From a virus, in IMG/VR virus record IMGVR_UViG_3300037852_000181, positions 1-35,341 of that record: a stretch of DNA of 35,341 nucleotides. One strand, 5' to 3'. How positions within the stretch are numbered: the stretch's first letter is position 1; every line of letters starts with the position of its first letter. A model generated the notes under the pieces. That model was given only the letters and a program-made list of their open reading frames with translations, was not told where the DNA came from and did no database searches. Positions 13,598 through 18,923 of the stretch are shown in pieces. The position numbers were made by a program, and so were the translations under genes.

Positions 13598-13786
13598 TAT
13601 TGTCGGATCAAGGATGAACAATAGGTTAAGCGCAAAGGCCACCTTGTCTTCATGGTCCGGTACGTAGTGGTGTGCAGTCAACACCACACAAGAAAAAGTA
13701 AAGAGCATTAGGCGGTAATGCGTCCTTTTGACCTTTATTCTCTTGATTGGCGGCAAGTGCACAGGCGAAAGTTTGAAGCCTTTCAT
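13595..13786 (-). CDS. Small membrane protein (63 aa)
   Basis: A basic N-terminus (MKGFKLSPVHLPPIKRIKVK) leads into two hydrophobic stretches (LMLFTFSCVVLTA and VAFALNLLFIL). The stop lies in element copy 12 and the start overlaps the 46-aa gene by ATGA, which supports this frame over the overlapping 74-codon frame at 13650-13874. Confidence 0.55.
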   Translation of the reverse strand: MKGFKLSPVHLPPIKRIKVKRTHYRLMLFTFSCVVLTAHHYVPDHEDKVAFALNLLFILDPTI

Positions 13787-13923
13787 CTGTGGTCGCTCCG
13801 TTTGTACTCGTCAACAAACAGTCTGGCGCGGTACGTTTTTGCCATTTCCATTTCGAAATCTTTGTTGATCCCAATCAGGTTGACAAAAATAGACAGCGTC
13901 ACACTCCATGTGAGGGCTCGCAT
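13783..13923 (-). CDS. Very small membrane-associated protein (46 aa)
   Basis: MRALTWSVTLSIFVNLIGIN is hydrophobic, then a charged helix (KDFEMEMAKTYRARLFVDEYK). AAGGCGG lies upstream; the start is 14 nt after the lipoprotein stop and the stop overlaps the next gene. Short anchor plus charged tail; role unknown. Confidence 0.55.
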   Translation of the reverse strand: MRALTWSVTLSIFVNLIGINKDFEMEMAKTYRARLFVDEYKRSDHR

Positions 13924-13937
13924 TGGCGCACCGCCTT

Positions 13938-14102
13938 TTACTCAGCGAGTTGCCTCGCAGCGGCTTGCTCATAGAGTTGTTCACGGATGGTTTGGGTTGA
14001 AGTCAGTTCAGCATGGATGTCTATGGCAGAGCATCCCATCACCAGCACTGATAGAATTACAAACCAAATTTGCCTATAACGGGCGAGTGGATCTTTTGGC
14101 AT
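13938..14102 (-). CDS. Small lipoprotein, possible outer spanin (54 aa)
   Basis: After a basic start (MPKDPLARYRQI) a hydrophobic segment WFVILSVLVMGC ends in lipobox V-M-G-C; the mature part of about 31 residues is polar and helical (REQLYEQAAARQLAE). Outer spanins are small lipoproteins like this, though usually Pro-rich, which this is not. AGGAGGAG and element copy 13 precede the ATG. Confidence 0.6.
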   Translation of the reverse strand: MPKDPLARYRQIWFVILSVLVMGCSAIDIHAELTSTQTIREQLYEQAAARQLAE

Positions 14103-14116
14103 TTCTCCTCCTGTCT

Positions 14117-14171
14117 GAAGCGATAGATGCTTCTTACTGCGCTGATTGCTCAGCGCAGTGTAGAAACATCT
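14117..14171 (-). promoter_or_regulatory. Intergenic hairpin element copy 13
   Basis: Inner stem CTGCGCTGA/TCAGCGCAG over minus-strand loop GCAA (GNRA). Outer helix AGATGTTTCT/AGAAGCATCT, ten pairs. No long gene ends at its 5' edge; the 119 nt beyond (14173-14291) hold only a weak 24-codon GTG frame. Confidence 0.7.
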
Positions 14172-14291
14172 GTGGGGCGCATGATTGTGGGTTGATGAAG
14201 TGCTAGTGATGCAGGATATTTCACGAGGTTAAGGCCCCGTTTTGCCTCTCCCTGCGCACTCCTAATTTACCCAACTAGCCGCAATGGCGCG

Positions 14292-14558
14292 CTAAGTTGA
14301 GAAGCCGTTTTGGCCGTGTACGCTAGGCAGGTCTTCTTGATGGGCCTTGGGTGATTCCAAGTCTTTTAGAGATTGATCAACCAGTGCCCTCACTTCTTCA
14401 ATAGAGTGAGCCTTGAAGCGAGTTGGTTGATCATTGAAGTACGCGCGATACATGCGCGTATGTCTGCCAGTAGCCTTGATGACGTATTGACCTTCAGGGA
14501 TGGTCAAGTAGGCTTCCTTGGTTTCAATCAAGGTTGCCCAACCGAATGATGTCGTCAT
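14292..14558 (-). CDS. Hypothetical protein (88 aa)
   Basis: A small soluble alpha/beta protein: MTTSFGWATLIETKEAYLTI, GQYVIKATGRHTRMYRAYF, then helix SIEEVRALVDQSLKDL. The start at 14558 overlaps the stop of the 30-aa basic gene by ATGA; the longer GTG frame is less likely. Function unknown. Confidence 0.6.
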   Translation of the reverse strand: MTTSFGWATLIETKEAYLTIPEGQYVIKATGRHTRMYRAYFNDQPTRFKAHSIEEVRALVDQSLKDLESPKAHQEDLPSVHGQNGFST

Positions 14559-14647
14559 TTGCGTTTCCACCTTTTGGTTAGTTTCTTGAGCCTGCGCTTG
14601 GCCTTCTTGGTGAGTTCCACCTTGAGGTACCACAATGGTAACTTCAT
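14555..14647 (-). CDS. Very small, strongly basic peptide (30 aa)
   Basis: MKLPLWYLKVELTKKAKRRL continues into a Lys/Arg-rich helix; about 13 of 30 residues are Lys or Arg, without acidic balance. It has its own AGGAGGAG ribosome site behind element copy 14 and overlaps the next start by ATGA. It could bind RNA or act as a translated leader coupling expression of the 88-aa gene. Confidence 0.55.
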   Translation of the reverse strand: MKLPLWYLKVELTKKAKRRLKKLTKRWKRK

Positions 14648-14664
14648 AATTTTCTCCTCCTGTT

Positions 14665-14715
14665 GAAGCTTAATGCTTCTCACAGCAGCTCGTAAGCTGC
14701 TGGACAGAAACATTA
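14665..14715 (-). promoter_or_regulatory. Intergenic hairpin element copy 14
   Basis: Same inner stem as copy 7 (CAGCAGCT/AGCTGCTG, loop UACG on the minus strand), followed by AACAGGAGGAGAA. Confidence 0.75.
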
Positions 14716-14805
14716 CTTAGTAGATCTCCATATAGCAGCGATGATCACCGCTGATATACAGATGCAGAATACACTGAATGCGACTGCGCCAGCTACATCA
14801 CCCAT
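14713..14805 (-). CDS. Very small membrane protein (30 aa)
   Basis: MGDVAGAVAFSVFCICISAV plus IIAAIWRSTK: essentially one transmembrane helix with a short basic end. AGGAGG is 4 nt upstream of ATG, it begins 9 nt after the DoxX stop, and its stop lies in element copy 14. Confidence 0.55.
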   Translation of the reverse strand: MGDVAGAVAFSVFCICISAVIIAAIWRSTK

Positions 14806-14814
14806 TGCTGCCTC

Positions 14815-15264
14815 CTAGAAGCTGATGATGTAGCTGTCCAAACTGTACGGCCCACCACCCATGAAGATCAGCGTTAGCAAGATGATGGCGTACATAACCT
14901 CAGGGAGGTACAGTACATCATCCACGTAGTCAGCACGATCAATAGGCTTCCATGCTGCAATGCGCTTCAAGCCATCGACTGCGGTTGCACCGCAACAGAT
15001 GATCAGAAGCCCAATTGAAGCAATTGGTGTCAAGAAACCCAGCATCAACGCAATGCCGCCCCAGAACTCACCCAATGGCACAAGCCAGCTGGCGAGCTTT
15101 GGATCAGGCACATCATCGACCACCATGGTGGAGTACACCACAGAGTGCCGTTGCTTGTTGAAGATCTTATGATAGCCGGAGATGCTGAAGAACACACCCA
15201 TGGTCACCCGCAAGATTGTGATGGCGACTAAGGGCAAGTTGAAGCCTAAGAATATAAATTCCAT
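14815..15264 (-). CDS. DoxX-family membrane protein (149 aa)
   Basis: Four hydrophobic segments (about 8-28, 56-76, 78-98, 120-138) with the DoxX-like signature ILRVTMGVFFSISGYHKIF, the central PLGEFWGGIALMLGFLTPIA and a late M-Y-A-I-I-L-L-T-L. DoxX proteins are small inner-membrane proteins in bacteria, some linked to thiol redox or respiratory complexes. One in a phage is unusual; it may change host membrane physiology during infection. ATG 15264 is set by GGAGGAG; element copy 15 precedes it. Confidence 0.75.
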   Translation of the reverse strand: MEFIFLGFNLPLVAITILRVTMGVFFSISGYHKIFNKQRHSVVYSTMVVDDVPDPKLASWLVPLGEFWGGIALMLGFLTPIASIGLLIICCGATAVDGLKRIAAWKPIDRADYVDDVLYLPEVMYAIILLTLIFMGGGPYSLDSYIISF

Positions 15265-15278
15265 TCTCTCCTCCTGTT

Positions 15279-15328
15279 GAAGCAAATGCTTCTCACTGCC
15301 ACTCGTAAGTGGCAGGACAGAAACATTA
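15279..15328 (-). promoter_or_regulatory. Intergenic hairpin element copy 15
   Basis: Inner stem CTGCCACT/AGTGGCAG, minus-strand loop UACG, nearly identical to copy 8. Confidence 0.75.
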
Positions 15329-15556
15329 TTCTTTGTCGGGCTTTACTTTATCTTGTTTGCCTCTCCAGGCACCAGCCAGTTCCCATTTTTCCTTATCGTA
15401 AGGATGATCCTCATTGGGCCAAATACGCACTACTATGACCTGTCCGGTCTTTTTGTTTCTTAAACGAGCGAAACCATTGGGAACATAGGTATCTGTGCCT
15501 GTTTTTGGTCCAGGTCCCCATGCACAAATGCTGTTCCTAATCTGATCATAGCTCAT
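15326..15556 (-). CDS. Hypothetical protein (76 aa)
   Basis: A small basic beta-rich protein (GFARLRNKKTGQVIVVRIWP, EKWELAGAWRGKQ) resembling a short beta-barrel or SH3-like fold, by eye only. No membrane segment. AGGAGGAG precedes the ATG. Confidence 0.6.
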   Translation of the reverse strand: MSYDQIRNSICAWGPGPKTGTDTYVPNGFARLRNKKTGQVIVVRIWPNEDHPYDKEKWELAGAWRGKQDKVKPDKE

Positions 15557-15575
15557 TTTATTTCTCCTCCTGTTT

Positions 15576-15630
15576 GAAGCTCAAGCGCTTCTGACGACGC
15601 TGGGTGTTACCAGCGTCGGGTAGAAGCTCT
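15576..15630 (-). promoter_or_regulatory. Intergenic hairpin element copy 16
   Basis: Inner stem CGACGCTGG/CCAGCGTCG, loop UAACAC on the minus strand. Outer arm AGAGCTTCT pairs AGAAGCGCT with one mismatch. Confidence 0.7.
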
Positions 15631-15633
15631 CAG

Positions 15634-16086
15634 CTATTGCATGATTTGGCAGTTGCCGCCGATGGTAGGCCAGCAATAGCTGCCAGTGTCGGAAGGTCCG
15701 TTTGGCTCAGTATGACCATGACCTTCGTGGCCACCATGACCACCAGAAGACCCGTGGCCACCATGTCCTTGACCACCGGGGCCATTGCCTGGACCGGCAG
15801 GACCACCATTGGGGCCACCGGGGCCACTAGGACCACCGGGAGAACCACCCATGCCGTTGCCGCCATGACCACCACCGGGACCACCAGCGGGGCCAGCGCC
15901 GATACCAGCACCAGTTCCACCACCCATGCCACCGTGACCACCGCCCATGCCAGCTCCTGCACCGCCACCAACGCCGCCACCGGCTCCACCACCACTCCCA
16001 TGAGCACTGGCGCTCCCGATTGACAGGGCAACGCTAGCGATCATGAAAGTGCCAGCGACCACTGACATTAGAAATCTATTAGACAT
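15634..16086 (-). CDS. Exported Gly-rich repetitive protein (150 aa)
   Basis: MSNRFLMSVVAGTFMIASVA with ALSIGSASA gives a Sec signal peptide, probably cut after ASA (residue 29). The mature part is about half Gly: GGG/GGH repeats, then collagen-like GPxGGP triplets (GGPSGPGGPNGGPAGPGNGP), then HGGHEGHGH, ending with a Cys pair in SYCWPTIGGNCQIMQ. The His-Gly stretches could bind metal. An exported Gly-rich protein is unusual for a phage and may act at the cell surface or periplasm. Start set by AGGGAGAATGTT. Confidence 0.65.
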   Translation of the reverse strand: MSNRFLMSVVAGTFMIASVALSIGSASAHGSGGGAGGGVGGGAGAGMGGGHGGMGGGTGAGIGAGPAGGPGGGHGGNGMGGSPGGPSGPGGPNGGPAGPGNGPGGQGHGGHGSSGGHGGHEGHGHTEPNGPSDTGSYCWPTIGGNCQIMQ

Positions 16087-16099
16087 AACATTCTCCCTT

Positions 16100-16153
16100 G
16101 AAGCATGATGCTTCAGACTGCACTGGATTGCTCCAGTGCAGGGTAGAAGCATC
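16100..16153 (-). promoter_or_regulatory. Intergenic hairpin element copy 17
   Basis: Inner stem CTGCACTGGA/TCCAGTGCAG over minus-strand GCAA (GNRA). Outer helix GATGCTTC/GAAGCATC is fully Watson-Crick. Confidence 0.75.
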
Positions 16154-16337
16154 AGTTCACGAGGTTGGGGTCGGCGAAAGCCTTGTCGAGTTCATCCAAG
16201 AACTCAACACAGTCTTCAGAGCTGGTACCACCGCGCGCCGTGTCTTCCAGCACATCGCTGGGGCTGACATGGTAGGGATGCACGCCGATCTTCGCTGAGA
16301 AGTTCATAAGCTTGTCGCTCACTTTGTGACTACGCAT
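16152..16337 (-). CDS. Small protein of the VHP paralogue trio (61 aa)
   Basis: The segment KIGVHPYHVSPSDVLEDTA with later SSEDCVEFLDELDKAF resembles EIMQVHPNRVTDDQARAACE...SQDQYDALMDFIE of the next gene, and more weakly the protein at 16993-17232. Three adjacent paralogues of about 60-80 aa suggest local duplication. All are acidic and helical. Function unknown. ATG 16337 is set by AGGAGGAG. Confidence 0.65.
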   Translation of the reverse strand: MRSHKVSDKLMNFSAKIGVHPYHVSPSDVLEDTARGGTSSEDCVEFLDELDKAFADPNLVN

Positions 16338-16355
16338 AGTATCTCCTCCTAGTTT

Positions 16356-16412
16356 GAAGCATGATTGCTTCTGACTGCACTGGGTTGCCCCAGTGCAGGG
16401 TAGAAACAATCA
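16356..16412 (-). promoter_or_regulatory. Intergenic hairpin element copy 18
   Basis: Inner stem CTGCACTGGG/CCCAGTGCAG over minus-strand GCAA (GNRA). Outer helix GATTGTTTCT/AGAAGCAATC, ten pairs, both strands changed. Confidence 0.75.
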
Positions 16413-16601
16413 GTTCGGCTGGCGCGCTTCAATGAAGTCCATCAGCGCGTCATACTGGTCCTGACTGATGGTGCCCTCTTCACACGCAGCGCGGGCCTGA
16501 TCGTCGGTCACCCTGTTGGGATGTACCTGCATGATTTCCGTGGCCTCCATGACGAGCGCCGGGATTTCAACATGTTTGGCAGGCTTTACTTTGCGTAACA
16601 T
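16410..16601 (-). CDS. Small protein of the VHP paralogue trio (63 aa)
   Basis: MLRKVKPAKHVEIPALVMEA then MQVHPNRVTDDQARAACEEG and TISQDQYDALMDFIEARQ. Same order of helix, V-H-P turn, Ala-rich helix, Gly and acidic helix as its neighbour at 16152-16337. ATG 16601 follows AGGAGGAG behind element copy 19. Confidence 0.65.
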   Translation of the reverse strand: MLRKVKPAKHVEIPALVMEATEIMQVHPNRVTDDQARAACEEGTISQDQYDALMDFIEARQPN

Positions 16602-16616
16602 GATAACTCCTCCTGT

Positions 16617-16669
16617 GGAGCGGAATGCTCCTTTGTGCGCTGATTGCTCAGCGCACCGTAGAAACATTA
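16617..16669 (-). promoter_or_regulatory. Intergenic hairpin element copy 19
   Basis: SD-proximal pair is GGAGC/GCTCC instead of GAAGC/GCTTC, and the outer helix keeps pairing (AATGTTTC with GGAGCATT). Inner stem GTGCGCTGA/TCAGCGCAC, GCAA loop. Confidence 0.75.
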
Positions 16670-16891
16670 CGGGGGTGGTTTGTCTTCTGGATTAAGGCAA
16701 TGAAGACATATTGTGTAACGATTTGGCCTATGGCGGCTTGGTTGCCAACCCACATCGTCACAGAAGTTACAGTTGATGACTATTTTCTTGGCCGTTTTGG
16801 CTGTTGGCGTGAAGATCTCAACATCTTTGCTCATTCGAGCCCTGATGGAGTCATAGTCAAACACGGCCTCTCTTGCTTTGTAGTCACTCAT
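16667..16891 (-). CDS. Small zinc-ribbon protein (74 aa)
   Basis: C-terminal half carries CNFC ... CLHC with about 18 residues between the pairs, and a basic stretch (QPSRHRPNRYTI) in the loop: a probable zinc ribbon that could bind nucleic acid. The N-terminal half is helical and charged. AAGGAGGGG precedes the ATG. Confidence 0.65.
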   Translation of the reverse strand: MSDYKAREAVFDYDSIRARMSKDVEIFTPTAKTAKKIVINCNFCDDVGWQPSRHRPNRYTICLHCLNPEDKPPP

Positions 16892-16908
16892 TTTCCCCTC
16901 CTTTGTTT

Positions 16909-16962
16909 GAAACAAAATTGTTTCTCACTGCACAGCTTTCACTGTGCAGGACAGAAACAATT
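16909..16962 (-). promoter_or_regulatory. Intergenic hairpin element copy 20
   Basis: SD-proximal pair GAAAC/GTTTC and outer helix AATTGTTTCT/AGAAACAATT, all Watson-Crick: clear co-variation. Inner stem CTGCACAG/CTGTGCAG over GAAA (GNRA) on the minus strand. Confidence 0.75.
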
Positions 16963-16992
16963 GCTTGTTAATGTCTTTACGCCGGCCGATGA

Positions 16993-17232
16993 TTAGTCTT
17001 CGTCTTCATCATCAACGTCGACGCTGTCGCCCTTGCTGTCACCGTCGACGTTGCCTTCGATGCCGAGTTCCTTCAGAAACTGCATGAACTCAGCGGCGTC
17101 GCCGTCATCGATGTTGCCAGCAGAGACTGCATTGGTGACCGCCGTTTCATCGAGCTGATGCGGTGCCACGTCGGAGCCGACTGCAATCTTGTTGGCAAGT
17201 TCTTGGATGCGTGGGGTTGCTGTAGCTGCCAT
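16993..17232 (-). CDS. Acidic protein related to the VHP trio (79 aa)
   Basis: Residues 7-56 (IQELANKIAVGSDVAPHQL, TAVTNAVSAGNIDDGDAAEF, MQFLKELG) follow the pattern of the two neighbouring paralogues. The C-terminus is an Asp/Glu tail (DVDDEDED) that could mimic DNA or bind basic partners. The gene has higher GC third positions than its neighbours. AGGAG precedes the ATG. Confidence 0.6.
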   Translation of the reverse strand: MAATATPRIQELANKIAVGSDVAPHQLDETAVTNAVSAGNIDDGDAAEFMQFLKELGIEGNVDGDSKGDSVDVDDEDED

Positions 17233-17269
17233 CTATCTCACTCCTGTTTTCACTTGAGGTTATCAAGTG

Positions 17270-17322
17270 GAAGCACAATTGCTTCACACTGCACCCCGTA
17301 GGATGCAGGCCTGAAACAATTA
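17270..17322 (-). promoter_or_regulatory. Intergenic hairpin element copy 21 (rightmost)
   Basis: Inner stem CTGCATCC/GGGTGCAG with minus-strand loop UACG; outer helix AATTGTTTCA/TGAAGCAATT, ten pairs. An extra hairpin CACTTGA/TCAAGTG (17251-17269) lies between this copy and the ribosome site, unlike other copies. Confidence 0.7.
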
Positions 17323-17640
17323 GGGCCAGATTCTGTATTTGTTTGGGTCGATGCCACGTTGCAGCATGACAGCCCGAACGATGACTGAGCCATATGGCCC
17401 AGCAAACATTCTCAGCAATCTCTGCTGCTGAGGAAGCGTTGGTGTTGAACCACGCCGTGCATTGGTACCCATGTGCTCAGATACCATGTTGCGGCCTTTT
17501 GGATCAGTTCGCTTGTAACCAAGCAAGAGGCCCAATGTAGTCCAGCCACGTTCATTGGCATTCTTGAGTGGCATATTACGCCGCGCATATGTCCACATGC
17601 GGCCCCACTCAACCTTTTGAGATTCAGTTTTGGCTTTCAT
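17320..17640 (-). CDS. GPH-motif family protein (106 aa)
   Basis: The C-terminal block is FAGPYGSVIVRAVMLQRG (about 80-97), preceded by helix LPQQQRLLRM. The N-terminal half has a basic segment (WGRMWTYARRNMPLKNANERG) and GLLLGYKRTD, where the arrays usually have F-x-x-F-L-G. A second isolated copy outside the arrays. GGAGGGAG precedes the ATG and the start overlaps the gene upstream by 4 nt; its stop lies in element copy 21. Confidence 0.7.
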   Translation of the reverse strand: MKAKTESQKVEWGRMWTYARRNMPLKNANERGWTTLGLLLGYKRTDPKGRNMVSEHMGTNARRGSTPTLPQQQRLLRMFAGPYGSVIVRAVMLQRGIDPNKYRIWP

Positions 17641-17918
17641 TTCTCCCTCCAGTGTTCATGTAGTTTTCGTTTGCCCTCACTCACCGCAACCTGATCATAG
17701 TTGGGATGACGTTGCCACCAAGTCAGCTTGCGCTCACAGATAACAAGTTCACGTATAGCCTGACGCTTCTCAGCATCAGTGCTTAGCGTATTGTCACGAA
17801 TGAATCGCAAATACATGAAATTGTGGTAGTGAGTGAGGTATCCTTTGACTGCATTCATCTTGTGGTAAGGCTGGAAGTATGCAGGTTTTTCTTGTTTGCC
17901 TTCACTGTAAACAAACAT
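17637..17918 (-). CDS. Conserved phage hypothetical protein (93 aa)
   Basis: The pattern AVKGYLTHYHNFMYLRFIRD, then AIRELVICERKLTWWQRHPN is familiar from a small helical phage family (Y-L-x-H-x-x-x-x-x-Y-L ... E-L-x-I-C-E-R-K-x-x-x-W-x-R-H). Its function is not known to me. No membrane segment. It ends by overlapping the GPH-motif gene by 4 nt and starts 3 nt after the previous stop. Confidence 0.65.
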   Translation of the reverse strand: MFVYSEGKQEKPAYFQPYHKMNAVKGYLTHYHNFMYLRFIRDNTLSTDAEKRQAIRELVICERKLTWWQRHPNYDQVAVSEGKRKLHEHWREK

Positions 17919-17921
17919 GGC

Positions 17922-18260
17922 TTACTGCTTGACAATTGAGAGGATATTATTGGCACCAAATCGTTGAACCGCGTCATTATACGCACGCTCAACGTCAGTA
18001 TGATGGATGATGACAGTTTCTAGTGAACTACCATCTAACTTCACAGCGTCCTTTCTCAAGGTGACTTTGAACTTCATGCGCTGTAGATCTGATGTTGACA
18101 AAGGGAAGTTGTCAGCATCATAAGCAGTGAGCTCTTCAACGTAAAAGATGCTTGGACGCTTGACATGTTTAATGGCAGCATCCTGCGCCTCTTGCTCAGT
18201 GTCAAAAGGACCAACGTAGGTTCTTTGACCATCATCATCTATTATCATGATGTATTTCAT
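17922..18260 (-). CDS. Hypothetical protein (112 aa)
   Basis: N-terminal alpha/beta unit MKYIMIIDDDGQRTYVGPFD followed by helix TEQEAQDAAIKHVK resembles small phage domains that start with an I-x-D-D-D strand; the C-terminal half is a second alpha/beta unit. AAGGAGGAAAGG gives a strong ribosome site at 18260. Function unknown. The 163 nt upstream (18261-18423) hold no convincing gene. Confidence 0.65.
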   Translation of the reverse strand: MKYIMIIDDDGQRTYVGPFDTEQEAQDAAIKHVKRPSIFYVEELTAYDADNFPLSTSDLQRMKFKVTLRKDAVKLDGSSLETVIIHHTDVERAYNDAVQRFGANNILSIVKQ

Positions 18261-18423
18261 CCTTTCCTCCTTTGCTAATCACTCATGGCAAGGGCCGGTC
18301 ACGGGGGAAAATGACCGCTGCTACCAAACCAGCGCAGGAATCTAATCCGTCTACTTCTGGTATCATCTACAGCATTGTGGCCCTTCTCATGAATGATCAC
18401 TTACAAGATGGGGCGTGTTGACG

Positions 18424-18624
18424 TTACTTCTTTGGCAAAGCCTGTTGGATGCGGTAGGCCAAGTCTAGCCTCGTATCAGCATATTGCTTGAATGCTGATT
18501 TGAGGCTGTGATTCGGTGCTCGGTCAGCTAACTCAGCAAGGCGGTTGCCGTCTTGCTGAAGCAACATTTGGATTAGTTCCAGGTTGTTGGTCAGCAACGT
18601 TGTGAGGCTGGGTGAGATGTTCAT
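18424..18624 (-). CDS. Hypothetical helical protein (66 aa)
   Basis: Nearly all helical (LTTLLTNNLELIQMLLQQDG, RLAELADRAPNHSLKSAFK), ending in a basic PKK. Could be a small dimer. It overlaps the next gene upstream by 4 nt. Function unknown. Confidence 0.6.
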   Translation of the reverse strand: MNISPSLTTLLTNNLELIQMLLQQDGNRLAELADRAPNHSLKSAFKQYADTRLDLAYRIQQALPKK

Positions 18625-18923
18625 ATCAAAGCCCCACCCATGAATGGATCGGGCTTGGGTGCAGCGCGCCCTTCAAACCTGTGTTCGACTTGCAACTCAC
18701 CGCCATCTTCAATCAGGTTCAGGGCATCGCTGAATAAGATGCCCCAACCATAAACCTTAGTGGCCACGCCAACAAACGGCGCGCTGTCATTGGTTTCGAC
18801 AGCCCAACCGTAATTGGCTTGATCAGCAACTTCTACACCGTAGCGTTGCTCAATCCATTTGTATTGGCTGGCGTAAACAGCCGTTTCAGTCTTGTTAGTT
18901 TCTTCACTGGTTACAATTAACAT
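18621..18923 (-). CDS. Hypothetical protein (100 aa)
   Basis: An alpha/beta protein with aromatic/Gly turns (YASQYKWIEQRYGVEVADQ, YGWAVETNDS, VYGWGILFSDALNLI) and a flexible Pro/Gly end. The Y-G-W segments are distinctive but not a family I can name. AGAGGGAA lies upstream. It is the first gene of the long minus-strand run after the 1.1-kb gap. Confidence 0.6.
   Translation of the reverse strand: MLIVTSEETNKTETAVYASQYKWIEQRYGVEVADQANYGWAVETNDSAPFVGVATKVYGWGILFSDALNLIEDGGELQVEHRFEGRAAPKPDPFMGGALI

Noticed and set aside
13650-13874. 74-codon minus-strand ORF
   Set aside because: Two smaller frames (13595-13786, 13783-13923) have stop/start overlap, ribosome sites and element context; this one has none.
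15604-16031. Long plus- and minus-strand ORFs rich in Thr, Ala or Val
   Set aside because: Frame shadows of the Gly-codon repeats in the exported Gly-rich protein.
4982-17322. CRISPR array
   Set aside because: The repeats are separated by whole genes of varied length, not by uniform spacers, and each sits at a ribosome site.
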